Assembly (NCBI GenBank): GCA_023139715.1
Contig: JAGLNB010000071.1
Coordinates: 1 to 6,332, forward strand
DNA length: 6,332 nucleotides
DNA from: Planctomycetota bacterium
Lineage (GTDB): Bacteria; Planctomycetota; Phycisphaerae; Sedimentisphaerales; Anaerobacaceae
Direction of reading: 5' to 3'
In this document: positions 1-6,332 of the stretch, in pieces
Numbering within the stretch: the first letter of the stretch is position 1
Layout: the number at the start of each line of letters is the position of its first letter
The notes under the pieces: model-generated
The model's input: the letters and a program-made list of their open reading frames with translations, nothing else
Databases searched by the model: none
Told to the model about the DNA's origin: nothing
Made by a program: the position numbers and the translations under genes

Positions 1-3000
1 GGATTATATGAGTCGCGTCGTGAGCATGATGGCTGCGGAATCGGTACAGTTGTAAATATCAACGGCAAAAGTGAACATTCTATAATTGAACAGGGCAAAC
101 AGATACTTCTTAATCTTCACCATCGCGGAGCTGCTGCTGCTGATGAAGTGACTGGTGACGGTGCAGGTATTCTGTTTCAGATTCCGAATGATTTTTTTGC
201 CGCAGAATGCAAAGGGCTTGGTTTTTCGCTGCCTCCGATTTCCAAATATGCAGTTGGAATGGTGTTCGGGCCAAAAGACGAAGAGCTTTATACTAAATGT
301 AATCAGCTTTTGGCTGAATCAATAGAGCACTACAATATGAAAGTATTGGGCTGGCGGGATGTGCCGGTTTCAAATAGTTGTCTTGGCAAAATCGCTTTGG
401 ATTCCGAGCCGGTGATAAAGCAGGTGTTCGTTGATGGAGACGGCCTGGGGGGTGGAGAATTGGAAAGCAGATTGTATCTTGCCCGCAAAAGAGCAGAAAA
501 ACTTGTCAGAAAAAATTTCGGCCAAAATGCAGACGACTTTTATGTCGCCTCACTGTCGTGTCGGACAATCTGTTACAAGGGAATGTTTATGGCCTGGCAG
601 TTGTTTGCCTATTACCCTGACCTGGCCGATGAACGTTTGAGTTCGGCTCTCGCTATTGTGCATCAGCGATACAGTACAAATACTTTTCCGAGTTGGCAGC
701 TTGCTCAGCCGCTGCGAAGCATCGCTCACAATGGTGAGATAAACACGCTAAGCGGAAATCGAAACTGGATGCAGGCACGCAGAATGCAAATGTTCAGTGA
801 AGTGTTCGGCGATAATATCGAAGATTTATTTCCGATTCTAACTCCCGATGCGAGCGATTCGGCTTGTTTTGATAATGCTCTTGAATTGCTTGTTCGCTCT
901 GGCCGCAGTATGCAGCATTCAGTAATGATGCTGATTCCAGAAGCGTTCGGGTCCAGCTACCATATTAGTACGGACAAACGTGCCTTTTATGAATACCACG
1001 CTTCTATTATGGAGCCGTGGGATGGCCCGGCTGCGATGGTTTTCACTGACGGCAGAATTGTCGGCGGAACGCTCGATAGAAATGGCCTTCGGCCTTGCCG
1101 CTGGCTCGTTACAACCGATGGCCTTGTTGTTATGGCAAGCGAAGCAGGCGTAATTGATTTTCCAGCTGAGAAAATTCGCCAGAAAGGGCGGCTTCAGCCC
1201 GGCCATATGTTCATCGTTGATACGGTTGAAGGCCGCATAATTTCCGATAAGGAAACCAAAAGTAAAATTGCAAGACAAAAGCCGTATCGCAGATGGCTCG
1301 ACAATAATAAAATCGATATTCGCGGCCTGTTTGATGCTCCAAAACTTGCCAAAACAGATTCGGGCACATTGTTCAAACGGCTGAGATTATTTGGTTACAA
1401 TAGCGAAGAATTAAAAATGCTCCTTTTGCCAATGACTTTGAACGCTCAGGAGCCGGTCGGTTCGATGGGCAATGATGCACCACTGGCTGTACTTTCCGAT
1501 AAATCAAAATTGTTGTTTAATTATTTTAAGCAGCTTTTCGCTCAGGTTACAAATCCAGCGATAGACCCTCTTCGCGAAGGACTTGTGATGAGCTTAATGA
1601 ATTTTGTCGGCAAAAAACCGAATCTGCTTTCGGAAACTCCTGAGCATTGCAGACAGTTGAAACTGCCGCATCCGATTCTGACCAACGAAGATATTGAAAT
1701 TTTAAAGAAGGCAAAAAAGCCGGAATTAAAATCGTTCAGTATTTCAGCTGTTTTTGATATTACAGCCACCGATACAGCGGCCAGTTTGAAAGGGGCATTA
1801 ACGGATTTAGTTGATGAGGCCAAGAAAGCTGTTAAAAAAGGTGCGTCTTTGATAATAATCAGTGACCGTGGAGTTTCGCAGGCCAGGGCACCTATTCCAT
1901 CGCTTTTGGCAACGGCTGCGGTTCATCATGGCTTGCTTAATTGCGGCCTTCGCGGCCAGGTAGGCCTGCTCGTCGAAAGCGGCGAGCCGAGAGAAGTAAT
2001 GCATTTTTGTCTTTTGTGCGGCTTTGGTGCAAATGCGATAAATCCTTATCTTGCATTTGAAACGCTTGACTATTTCCGGCAGGAAGGCGAGCTTGCAGCG
2101 GAAATGGAATCTTCGCAGATAGTTGACAATTACATAGCTGCGATTAAAAAAGGCATTCTCAAAACGATGAGCAAGATGGGTATTTCGACTTTGCGAAGTT
2201 ACACCGGTGCTCAATTATTTGAAGCCATTGGATTAAACCGTTCTTTTGTGGATGAGTATTTCACCGGAACCAGTTCGCGAATCGGCGGAATTGGCCTGGC
2301 TGAGATTGCACAGGAAACAATTTTCCGCCACAAAGCTGCCTTTGAGCAGCGCCAGCAAGGCGCGCTCGAATTGGATTTTGGTGGTGAATATCATTTTAGA
2401 AATAGCGGCGAACATCATTTGTGGAATCCAACCACAATAGCGAAACTGCAATGTGCCGTTAAAAATCAGGACCAGAAAGCATACGATGATTATGCCAAAG
2501 CGGTCAACCAGCAGGCCTGTGACCTATATACTCTGCGAGGACTTTTCGAATTTGTAGACAGCAAATCCATACCTCTGGAAAAAGTTGAGCCAGCCGGCGA
2601 AATAGTAAAAAGATTTTGCACCGGCGCAATGAGTCACGGCTCAATCAGCAAAGAAGCACACGAGTGTATGGCTATTGCAATGAACCGAATCGGCGCAATG
2701 AGTAATAGCGGAGAAGGCGGCGAAGATGCTGCTCGCTATGTGCCGGATGCAAATGGCGATTCGAGAAATTCAGCTATTAAGCAGGTGGCCAGCGGCAGAT
2801 TCGGTGTTACGATAAATTATCTTGCCAATGCAAAAGAGCTTCAGATTAAAGTTGCCCAGGGCGCAAAACCAGGTGAAGGCGGCCAGTTGCCCGGCCATAA
2901 AGTTACGCAGGAGATTGCAGATATTCGCCATTCCACGCCGGGTGTAACTTTAATATCACCTCCGCCGCATCACGATATTTATTCTATTGAGGATTTAGCG

Positions 3001-4533
3001 CAGCTGATTTACGATTTGAAATGCAGTAATCCGGGAGTAAAGGTTTCGGTAAAACTTGTTTCTGAAGTTGGAGTTGGCACAATTGCAGCTGGAGTTGCAA
3101 AGGGAAATGCGGATGAAGTTTTGATAAGCGGCCATGACGGCGGAACCGGAGCCAGCCCCTTGTCTTCAATCAAGCACACCGGCTGCCCATGGGAATTGGG
3201 TCTTGCTGAAACACAACAGGTTTTGGTGCTGAACGGTTTGCGAAACAGAATCAGGGTTCAGGCCGACGGCCAAATGAAAACCGGAAGAGATATTGCAATT
3301 GCCGCTTTACTCGGCGCAGAGCAATTCGGTTTTGGCACAGCTGCTTTAGTAACACTTGGCTGCACACTGCTTCGCAAATGTCATGAGGGAGCTTGCGTGT
3401 TTGGAATTGCCACACAGGACCCCGAATTGCGAAAGCGTTTTGCGGGCAAACCCGAATATATCCAGCGGTTTATGTTTTTTGTTGCCGAAGAAGTTCGGCA
3501 GATTATGGCGCAACTAGGATTTGAAAAATTTGAAGATATGGTTGGCAGAGCCGACAAATTGCAGATGGCTAAAGCCGTTGACCACTGGAAGGCAAAAGGT
3601 TTGGATTTATCTTCGATTTTGTATCAGCCCCAGTGTTCAAATGAAAGAAAACTGACGAGCAAGCAGCCGGATAAACTTGGCGACCATCTCGATTGGCAAA
3701 TTTTGGAGAGGGTTCAAAATGCAATAGAAAAAGCCGAGCCGGTTGTTGTGGAAATGCCTATTCGAAATACGAATCGTACTGTTGGTGCGATTTTGAGTAA
3801 TCAGGTTGTAAAAAAATACAGCGAAAAAGGCCTGCCGGACGACACAATCCAAATCGTTTTGCGTGGTTCAGCCGGCCAGAGTTTTGGTGCATTTTTAGCA
3901 CCGGGTATAACCTTAAAACTTATAGGAGACAGTAACGATTATCTTGGAAAGAGTTTGTCGGGCGGAAGAATTATTGTGAAAACGCCGGAAAAATCGCCGT
4001 TTAGAAGTTACGAAAACGTAATTGTTGGCAATACTTTATTATATGGAGCGACTTTGGGTGAAGTTTTTATTAACGGAATGGCGGGCGAAAGATTTTGTGT
4101 GCGAAACAGTGGAGCAGTAGCGGTGGCTGAAGGTGTTGGCGACCATTGCTGCGAATATATGACCGGCGGATTGGTTGTAGTGCTTGGAAAAACAGGATGT
4201 AATTTTGCTGCTGGAATGAGTGGTGGTATTGCCTATGTTCTGGATGAAGCGCAGCTATTTGACACGATGTGTAATCTTAATATGGTTGAATTGGAAAGCG
4301 TTTGGAAAAAAGAAGATAAGGATTTGCTGCGTGATTTTATTGAATGCCATTTGAAGTGGACGGGCAGTGAACGCGCTAAACAAATTTTGGATGCGTGGCC
4401 GGATATGGTTGGCAGATTTGTAAAAGTTGTTCCTATAGATTACCGAAAAGCACTGGAAAAAATGCGAGCAGCTCAGCATAGAGATACTGAGACAGTGCCG
4501 GCAACCGAAGAGGTGTATCTATGGGAAAAATAA
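1..4533 (+). CDS. gltB: Glutamate synthase large (alpha) subunit, 5'-partial
   Basis: Makes glutamate from glutamine and 2-oxoglutarate in the cytoplasm, as the large subunit of NADPH-GOGAT. The frame is open from base 1 to TAA at 4531-4533, giving at least 1510 residues, close to the usual 1500-1530. Residue numbers count from base 1. The class II glutaminase domain (about 12-430) has the nucleophile Cys12 in a DGCGIG context, HNGE at 243-246, SDS at 285-287, MEPWDGP at 337 and LDRNGLRP at 358. The central domain (about 470-770) has EPVGSMG at 484, FAQVTNP at 513 and MSKMGIST at 723. The FMN/synthase domain (about 860-1200) has SNSGEGGED at 901, SGRFGVT at 931, KVAQGAKPGEGGQLPG at 950, SPPPHHDIYS at 986 and GHDGGTGASP at 1044. 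Cys1121, Cys1127 and Cys1132 (C-x5-C-x4-C) fit the 3Fe-4S cluster. The C-terminal GXGXG beta-helix domain spans about 1250-1450. No in-frame ATG, GTG or TTG occurs before GTG at 148, and starting there would remove Cys12, so the true start lies upstream of the window. The 3' end overlaps gltD. Confidence 0.98.
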   Translation, partial: GLYESRREHDGCGIGTVVNINGKSEHSIIEQGKQILLNLHHRGAAAADEVTGDGAGILFQIPNDFFAAECKGLGFSLPPISKYAVGMVFGPKDEELYTKCNQLLAESIEHYNMKVLGWRDVPVSNSCLGKIALDSEPVIKQVFVDGDGLGGGELESRLYLARKRAEKLVRKNFGQNADDFYVASLSCRTICYKGMFMAWQLFAYYPDLADERLSSALAIVHQRYSTNTFPSWQLAQPLRSIAHNGEINTLSGNRNWMQARRMQMFSEVFGDNIEDLFPILTPDASDSACFDNALELLVRSGRSMQHSVMMLIPEAFGSSYHISTDKRAFYEYHASIMEPWDGPAAMVFTDGRIVGGTLDRNGLRPCRWLVTTDGLVVMASEAGVIDFPAEKIRQKGRLQPGHMFIVDTVEGRIISDKETKSKIARQKPYRRWLDNNKIDIRGLFDAPKLAKTDSGTLFKRLRLFGYNSEELKMLLLPMTLNAQEPVGSMGNDAPLAVLSDKSKLLFNYFKQLFAQVTNPAIDPLREGLVMSLMNFVGKKPNLLSETPEHCRQLKLPHPILTNEDIEILKKAKKPELKSFSISAVFDITATDTAASLKGALTDLVDEAKKAVKKGASLIIISDRGVSQARAPIPSLLATAAVHHGLLNCGLRGQVGLLVESGEPREVMHFCLLCGFGANAINPYLAFETLDYFRQEGELAAEMESSQIVDNYIAAIKKGILKTMSKMGISTLRSYTGAQLFEAIGLNRSFVDEYFTGTSSRIGGIGLAEIAQETIFRHKAAFEQRQQGALELDFGGEYHFRNSGEHHLWNPTTIAKLQCAVKNQDQKAYDDYAKAVNQQACDLYTLRGLFEFVDSKSIPLEKVEPAGEIVKRFCTGAMSHGSISKEAHECMAIAMNRIGAMSNSGEGGEDAARYVPDANGDSRNSAIKQVASGRFGVTINYLANAKELQIKVAQGAKPGEGGQLPGHKVTQEIADIRHSTPGVTLISPPPHHDIYSIEDLAQLIYDLKCSNPGVKVSVKLVSEVGVGTIAAGVAKGNADEVLISGHDGGTGASPLSSIKHTGCPWELGLAETQQVLVLNGLRNRIRVQADGQMKTGRDIAIAALLGAEQFGFGTAALVTLGCTLLRKCHEGACVFGIATQDPELRKRFAGKPEYIQRFMFFVAEEVRQIMAQLGFEKFEDMVGRADKLQMAKAVDHWKAKGLDLSSILYQPQCSNERKLTSKQPDKLGDHLDWQILERVQNAIEKAEPVVVEMPIRNTNRTVGAILSNQVVKKYSEKGLPDDTIQIVLRGSAGQSFGAFLAPGITLKLIGDSNDYLGKSLSGGRIIVKTPEKSPFRSYENVIVGNTLLYGATLGEVFINGMAGERFCVRNSGAVAVAEGVGDHCCEYMTGGLVVVLGKTGCNFAAGMSGGIAYVLDEAQLFDTMCNLNMVELESVWKKEDKDLLRDFIECHLKWTGSERAKQILDAWPDMVGRFVKVVPIDYRKALEKMRAAQHRDTETVPATEEVYLWEK
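4509..4515 (+). promoter_or_regulatory. Ribosome binding site of gltD, inside gltB
   Basis: AGAGGTG lies five bases before the gltD ATG and is a good match to the Shine-Dalgarno consensus. It sits inside the last codons of gltB, so gltD can recruit ribosomes itself while also being coupled to gltB translation. It supports ATG 4521 as the gltD start. Confidence 0.75.
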
Positions 4534-5939
4534 AAGATTTTTTGAAATATGAGCGCTGTAATGTGCCGCATCGGCCAATAGAAGAAAGAGTACACGATTT
4601 TGCTGAGCTGGATTTGCCGCTTTCGCCTGAGCAGATTCATCAGCAGGCAGCAAGATGTATGGATTGCGGCATACCGTTTTGCCACGGTGCAGGTTGCCCA
4701 CTGGGAAATTTAATACCTGATTTTAATGAATTGGTTTACAAAAATAAATGGCAGAAGGCATGCGAACTTTTGCACAGCACTAATAATTTTCCTGAAATTA
4801 CAGGTCGGATTTGTCCGGCTCCCTGCGAAGCTTCCTGTGCGCTTTCGGTAAATGATGAGCCGGTTTCAATTAAACATATTGAATTTCAAATTGTCGAGAG
4901 GGGTTTCAAAGAAGGATGGATAAAACCACAGGAGGCGAAAAATAAAACCGGAAAAAGAGTTGCAGTAGTTGGTTCCGGGCCGGCTGGTCTTGCGGCTGCT
5001 CAACAATTGGCACGAGCAGGACACGATGTTCTTGTTTTTGAAAAAGATGAAAATGCAGGCGGCTTACTGCGTTACGGAATTCCAGATTTTAAGCTGGAAA
5101 AGAAAATTATTGAACGCAGGCTGGAACAATTAATGGCTGAAGGCGTTGAATTTCAAACCGGAGTTGCTGTTGGTGAAGATATTTCAGCAAGATATTTGAA
5201 AAAGAGATTCGATTGCATCTGCATTACCACCGGAGCCGGCCAGCCGAGAGACCTTAATGTAACCGGTAGGGGCTATGAAAATATCCTTTTCGCTATGGAT
5301 TATTTGAAAACCCAAAATAAAATCTGCTGCGGCGAAGACGTTGGCGATTCTAAAATTGTTACAGCAAAAAATAAAACCGTAGTTGTAATTGGTGGTGGAG
5401 ATACGGGCAGTGATTGCGTGGGAACGGCTCGAAGGCAGGGGGCAAAACAGATTTATCAGTTTGAGATTTTGCCGCAGCCGCCGCAGAGTCGGCCGGTTGA
5501 TACGCCCTGGCCGATATGGCCGAGAATTATGAGAACTTCTTCTTCACAGGAAGAGGGATGCGAAAGACGATGGTCGGTTACGACAAAAAAGTTTTCCGGA
5601 GTGGAAACAAGGGTTACTAAATTGCACTGCTGCGAAGTTGAATGGGAAAAAAATAACGGCAGCTGGAAATTAAAAGAACTGCCAAATACAGAATTTACCG
5701 TTGATGCTGATATTGTTCTGCTGGCGATGGGGTTTTTGCACGTTACGCACAGCGGAATTGTAAAAGAACTGGGTTTGAAGCTCGACAAATCAGGCAATAT
5801 AGCTGTTGAAAATTATCAGAGCAGCGAGCCGTTTGTTTTTTCGGCTGGCGATTCGGTGGATGGCGCTTCGCTTGTGGTTAGGGCAATTGACAGTGGCAGA
5901 AAAGCGGCAGCAGCTATTAATTGTTGGTTAAAAAAATAA
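4521..5939 (+). CDS. gltD: Glutamate synthase small (beta) subunit, NADPH-dependent
   Basis: Oxidises NADPH on FAD and passes electrons through Fe-S clusters to the FMN of GltB. The protein has 472 residues, within the usual 450-495. The N-terminal cluster domain has Cys46, Cys49, Cys54 and Cys59 (C-x2-C-x4-C-x4-C), then Cys98, Cys102 and Cys106 in CPAPCEASC; these are the expected ligands of two 4Fe-4S clusters. The FAD Rossmann motif GSGPAG is at 151-156, with Glu174 at the end of the second strand and GGLLRYGIP at 180-188. The NADPH motif GGGDTG is at 291-296, followed by Arg304-Arg305, suited to the 2'-phosphate. PWPIWPRIMRTSSSQEEG at 329-346 is a GltD signature that separates it from general FAD oxidoreductases. 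The second FAD contact is AGDSVDGASLVVRAI, around 442-456. The start is ATG 4521, supported by a Shine-Dalgarno site, and overlaps gltB by 13 bases in another frame. The pairing with gltB indicates an NADPH-type rather than a ferredoxin-type enzyme. Related proteins (NfnB, PreT, AegA) share the fold but not this context. Confidence 0.97.
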   Translation: MGKIKDFLKYERCNVPHRPIEERVHDFAELDLPLSPEQIHQQAARCMDCGIPFCHGAGCPLGNLIPDFNELVYKNKWQKACELLHSTNNFPEITGRICPAPCEASCALSVNDEPVSIKHIEFQIVERGFKEGWIKPQEAKNKTGKRVAVVGSGPAGLAAAQQLARAGHDVLVFEKDENAGGLLRYGIPDFKLEKKIIERRLEQLMAEGVEFQTGVAVGEDISARYLKKRFDCICITTGAGQPRDLNVTGRGYENILFAMDYLKTQNKICCGEDVGDSKIVTAKNKTVVVIGGGDTGSDCVGTARRQGAKQIYQFEILPQPPQSRPVDTPWPIWPRIMRTSSSQEEGCERRWSVTTKKFSGVETRVTKLHCCEVEWEKNNGSWKLKELPNTEFTVDADIVLLAMGFLHVTHSGIVKELGLKLDKSGNIAVENYQSSEPFVFSAGDSVDGASLVVRAIDSGRKAAAAINCWLKK

Positions 5940-5984
5940 TTACAGCTTTTTATCAGGACATACCTAAAAAGAACGCGAAAATTA

Positions 5985-6024
5985 GCTGAGAAAAATTTAG
6001 CGGATGTTTTCTCGCAAACATCGC
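5985..6024 (+). promoter_or_regulatory. Two competing hairpins upstream of carB (tentative)
   Basis: GAGAAAA at 5988-5994 can pair with TTTTCTC at 6007-6013, extendable by GC at 5985-5986 with GC at 6014-6015 if one T is bulged. GATGTTT at 6003-6009 can pair with AAACATC at 6016-6022, extendable by GC at 6000-6001 with GC at 6023-6024 if one G is bulged. The two stems share 6007-6009 and cannot both form fully. The second is followed 13 bases later by TTTATTTTT at 6035-6043, too far for a standard intrinsic terminator. This could be an attenuation-like leader for carB, or chance pairing in AT-rich DNA. No known riboswitch or PyrR site was recognised. Confidence 0.25.
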
Positions 6025-6097
6025 AACAAACCTCTTTATTTTTAGTGCATTTAATGGTAAATAAGGTGCGGTCTAATCGGTGATTTAGAAAAACAAC

Positions 6098-6102
6098 AGG
6101 GA
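6098..6102 (+). promoter_or_regulatory. Ribosome binding site of carB
   Basis: AGGGA lies five bases before ATG 6108, a moderate Shine-Dalgarno match at normal spacing. An in-frame TGA at 6081-6083 rules out an extension of carB further upstream, so this site and ATG 6108 fit together. Confidence 0.65.
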
Positions 6103-6107
6103 AAATT

Positions 6108-6332
6108 ATGCCGAAACGTGAGGACATTCAAAAAATACTGATTATTGGTTCCGGCCCAATAGTAATCGGTCAGGGCTGCGAATTTGATTATTCCGGTGCT
6201 CAGGCCTGCAAAGTCCTAAAGCAGGAGGGCTTCAAAGTCGTACTCGTTAATAGTAATCCGGCTACGATAATGACCGACCCTGAAATAGCTTACAAAACAT
6301 ACATTGAACCGATTACGCCGGAAATAATTGAA
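6108..6332 (+). CDS. carB: Carbamoyl-phosphate synthase large subunit, 3'-partial
   Basis: Makes carbamoyl phosphate from bicarbonate, ATP and ammonia released from glutamine by CarA; the product feeds pyrimidine and arginine synthesis. Only the first 75 residues are in the window, out of about 1070 in the family, and the frame is still open at the last base. They match the N-terminal pre-ATP-grasp domain of CarB closely: MPKREDI start, GSGPIVIGQ at 14-22, CEFDYSGAQACK at 24-35, the highly conserved VNSNPATIMTDPE at 47-59 and YIEP at 65-68. The match to E. coli CarB, which begins MPKRTDI, fixes the start at ATG 6108. The ATP-grasp catalytic residues, the oligomerisation domain and the C-terminal allosteric domain lie beyond the edge, so completeness cannot be judged. 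The gene follows gltD by 168 bases on the same strand. carA, the usual upstream neighbour, is not in the window. Confidence 0.96.
   Translation, partial: MPKREDIQKILIIGSGPIVIGQGCEFDYSGAQACKVLKQEGFKVVLVNSNPATIMTDPEIAYKTYIEPITPEIIE

Larger units (their letters stand above)
5940..6107. other. gltD-carB intergenic region
   Basis: This AT-rich stretch of 168 bases is the only non-coding sequence in the window. No clear terminator follows gltD. The nearest thing is a weak, AT-rich imperfect stem (AGCT at 5912-5915 with 5944-5947, and TAATT at 5918-5922 with 5938-5942) followed by a short T run at 5947-5951; its arms begin inside gltD. No good -35/-10 pair is visible. TCTAAT at 6072-6077 matches five of six -10 bases but has no recognisable -35. 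Two very short ATG-started frames (6004-6045 and 6054-6083) have no clear ribosome site. carB may be read through from gltBD or have its own weak promoter; the sequence does not decide this. Confidence 0.6.

Noticed and set aside
8..55. ATG at base 8 as a possible gene start
   Set aside because: It is out of frame with gltB and reaches a stop after 15 codons, while the gltB frame is conserved through the same bases.
431..640. Plus-strand frame of 69 codons in another frame of gltB
   Set aside because: It is entirely embedded in the glutaminase domain of gltB, with no ribosome site or domain supporting it.
919..1278. Minus-strand open frame of 119 codons inside gltB
   Set aside because: It lies fully opposite a strongly conserved gltB region, has no recognisable domain, and its composition fits a shadow of the coding strand. 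The other minus-strand frames within gltB (1194-1376, 1542-1823, 1807-2214, 2233-2451, 2984-3169, 3637-3852, 4255-4479) were rejected for the same reason.
5912..5951. Rho-independent terminator after gltD
   Set aside because: The stem is short, AT-rich, interrupted by an internal loop and has a 15-base loop. The T run is only five bases, and the left arm lies in gltD coding sequence. It is too weak to annotate as a terminator.
6072..6077. TCTAAT as a -10 box for a carB promoter
   Set aside because: The hexamer matches five of six bases, but there is no recognisable -35 at 16-18 bases upstream, and such hexamers are common in AT-rich sequence.
6054..6083. Nine-codon frame starting at ATG 6054 upstream of carB
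   Set aside because: It has no ribosome site and its length is expected by chance. Its only use is that its TGA stop blocks any upstream extension of carB.
5816..6127. Minus-strand open frame of 103 codons across the gltD end, the intergenic region and the carB start
   Set aside because: It covers the 3' end of gltD and the carB start codon in antisense, shows no known domain, and is explained by low stop density in AT-rich and coding-shadow sequence.

Overview
This window is a conserved bacterial nitrogen-assimilation locus. It carries three genes in a row on the + strand: gltB (glutamate synthase large subunit, 5' end cut by the window edge), gltD (glutamate synthase small subunit, complete) and the first 75 codons of carB (carbamoyl-phosphate synthase large subunit). 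I found no RNA gene, mobile element, CRISPR array, phage gene or unknown protein family. All the longer minus-strand and out-of-frame ORFs lie inside these genes and look like shadows.

Layout. Bases 1-4533 are gltB, open from the first base. Its catalytic N-terminal cysteine is visible at codon 12, so only a few codons are likely missing. Bases 4521-5939 are gltD, which overlaps the end of gltB by 13 bases and has its own Shine-Dalgarno sequence inside gltB. Bases 5940-6107 are the only intergenic stretch (168 bases, AT-rich). It holds weak, partly competing hairpins but no convincing terminator or promoter. Bases 6108-6332 are the start of carB.

How the genes work together. GltB hydrolyses glutamine and passes the ammonia through an internal tunnel to 2-oxoglutarate on FMN. 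GltD takes electrons from NADPH and passes them through FAD and Fe-S clusters to GltB. The product is glutamate. CarB, with a glutaminase partner (CarA) not seen here, uses glutamine-derived ammonia, bicarbonate and ATP to make carbamoyl phosphate for pyrimidines and arginine. All three proteins therefore belong to the use of glutamine nitrogen.

Organism. The genes are clearly bacterial: Shine-Dalgarno sites, overlapping genes and separate GltB and GltD subunits. Base composition is moderate to slightly AT-rich. The style of the proteins (for example the GltD cysteine motif with a C-x4-C last step) recalls Planctomycetes/Phycisphaerae or the Bacteroidetes side, but this is a weak impression from memory and not an assignment. 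I do not see an undescribed system here. The points worth a second look are small: the gltBD-carB adjacency, the 168-base leader before carB, and a few substitutions in otherwise conserved motifs.
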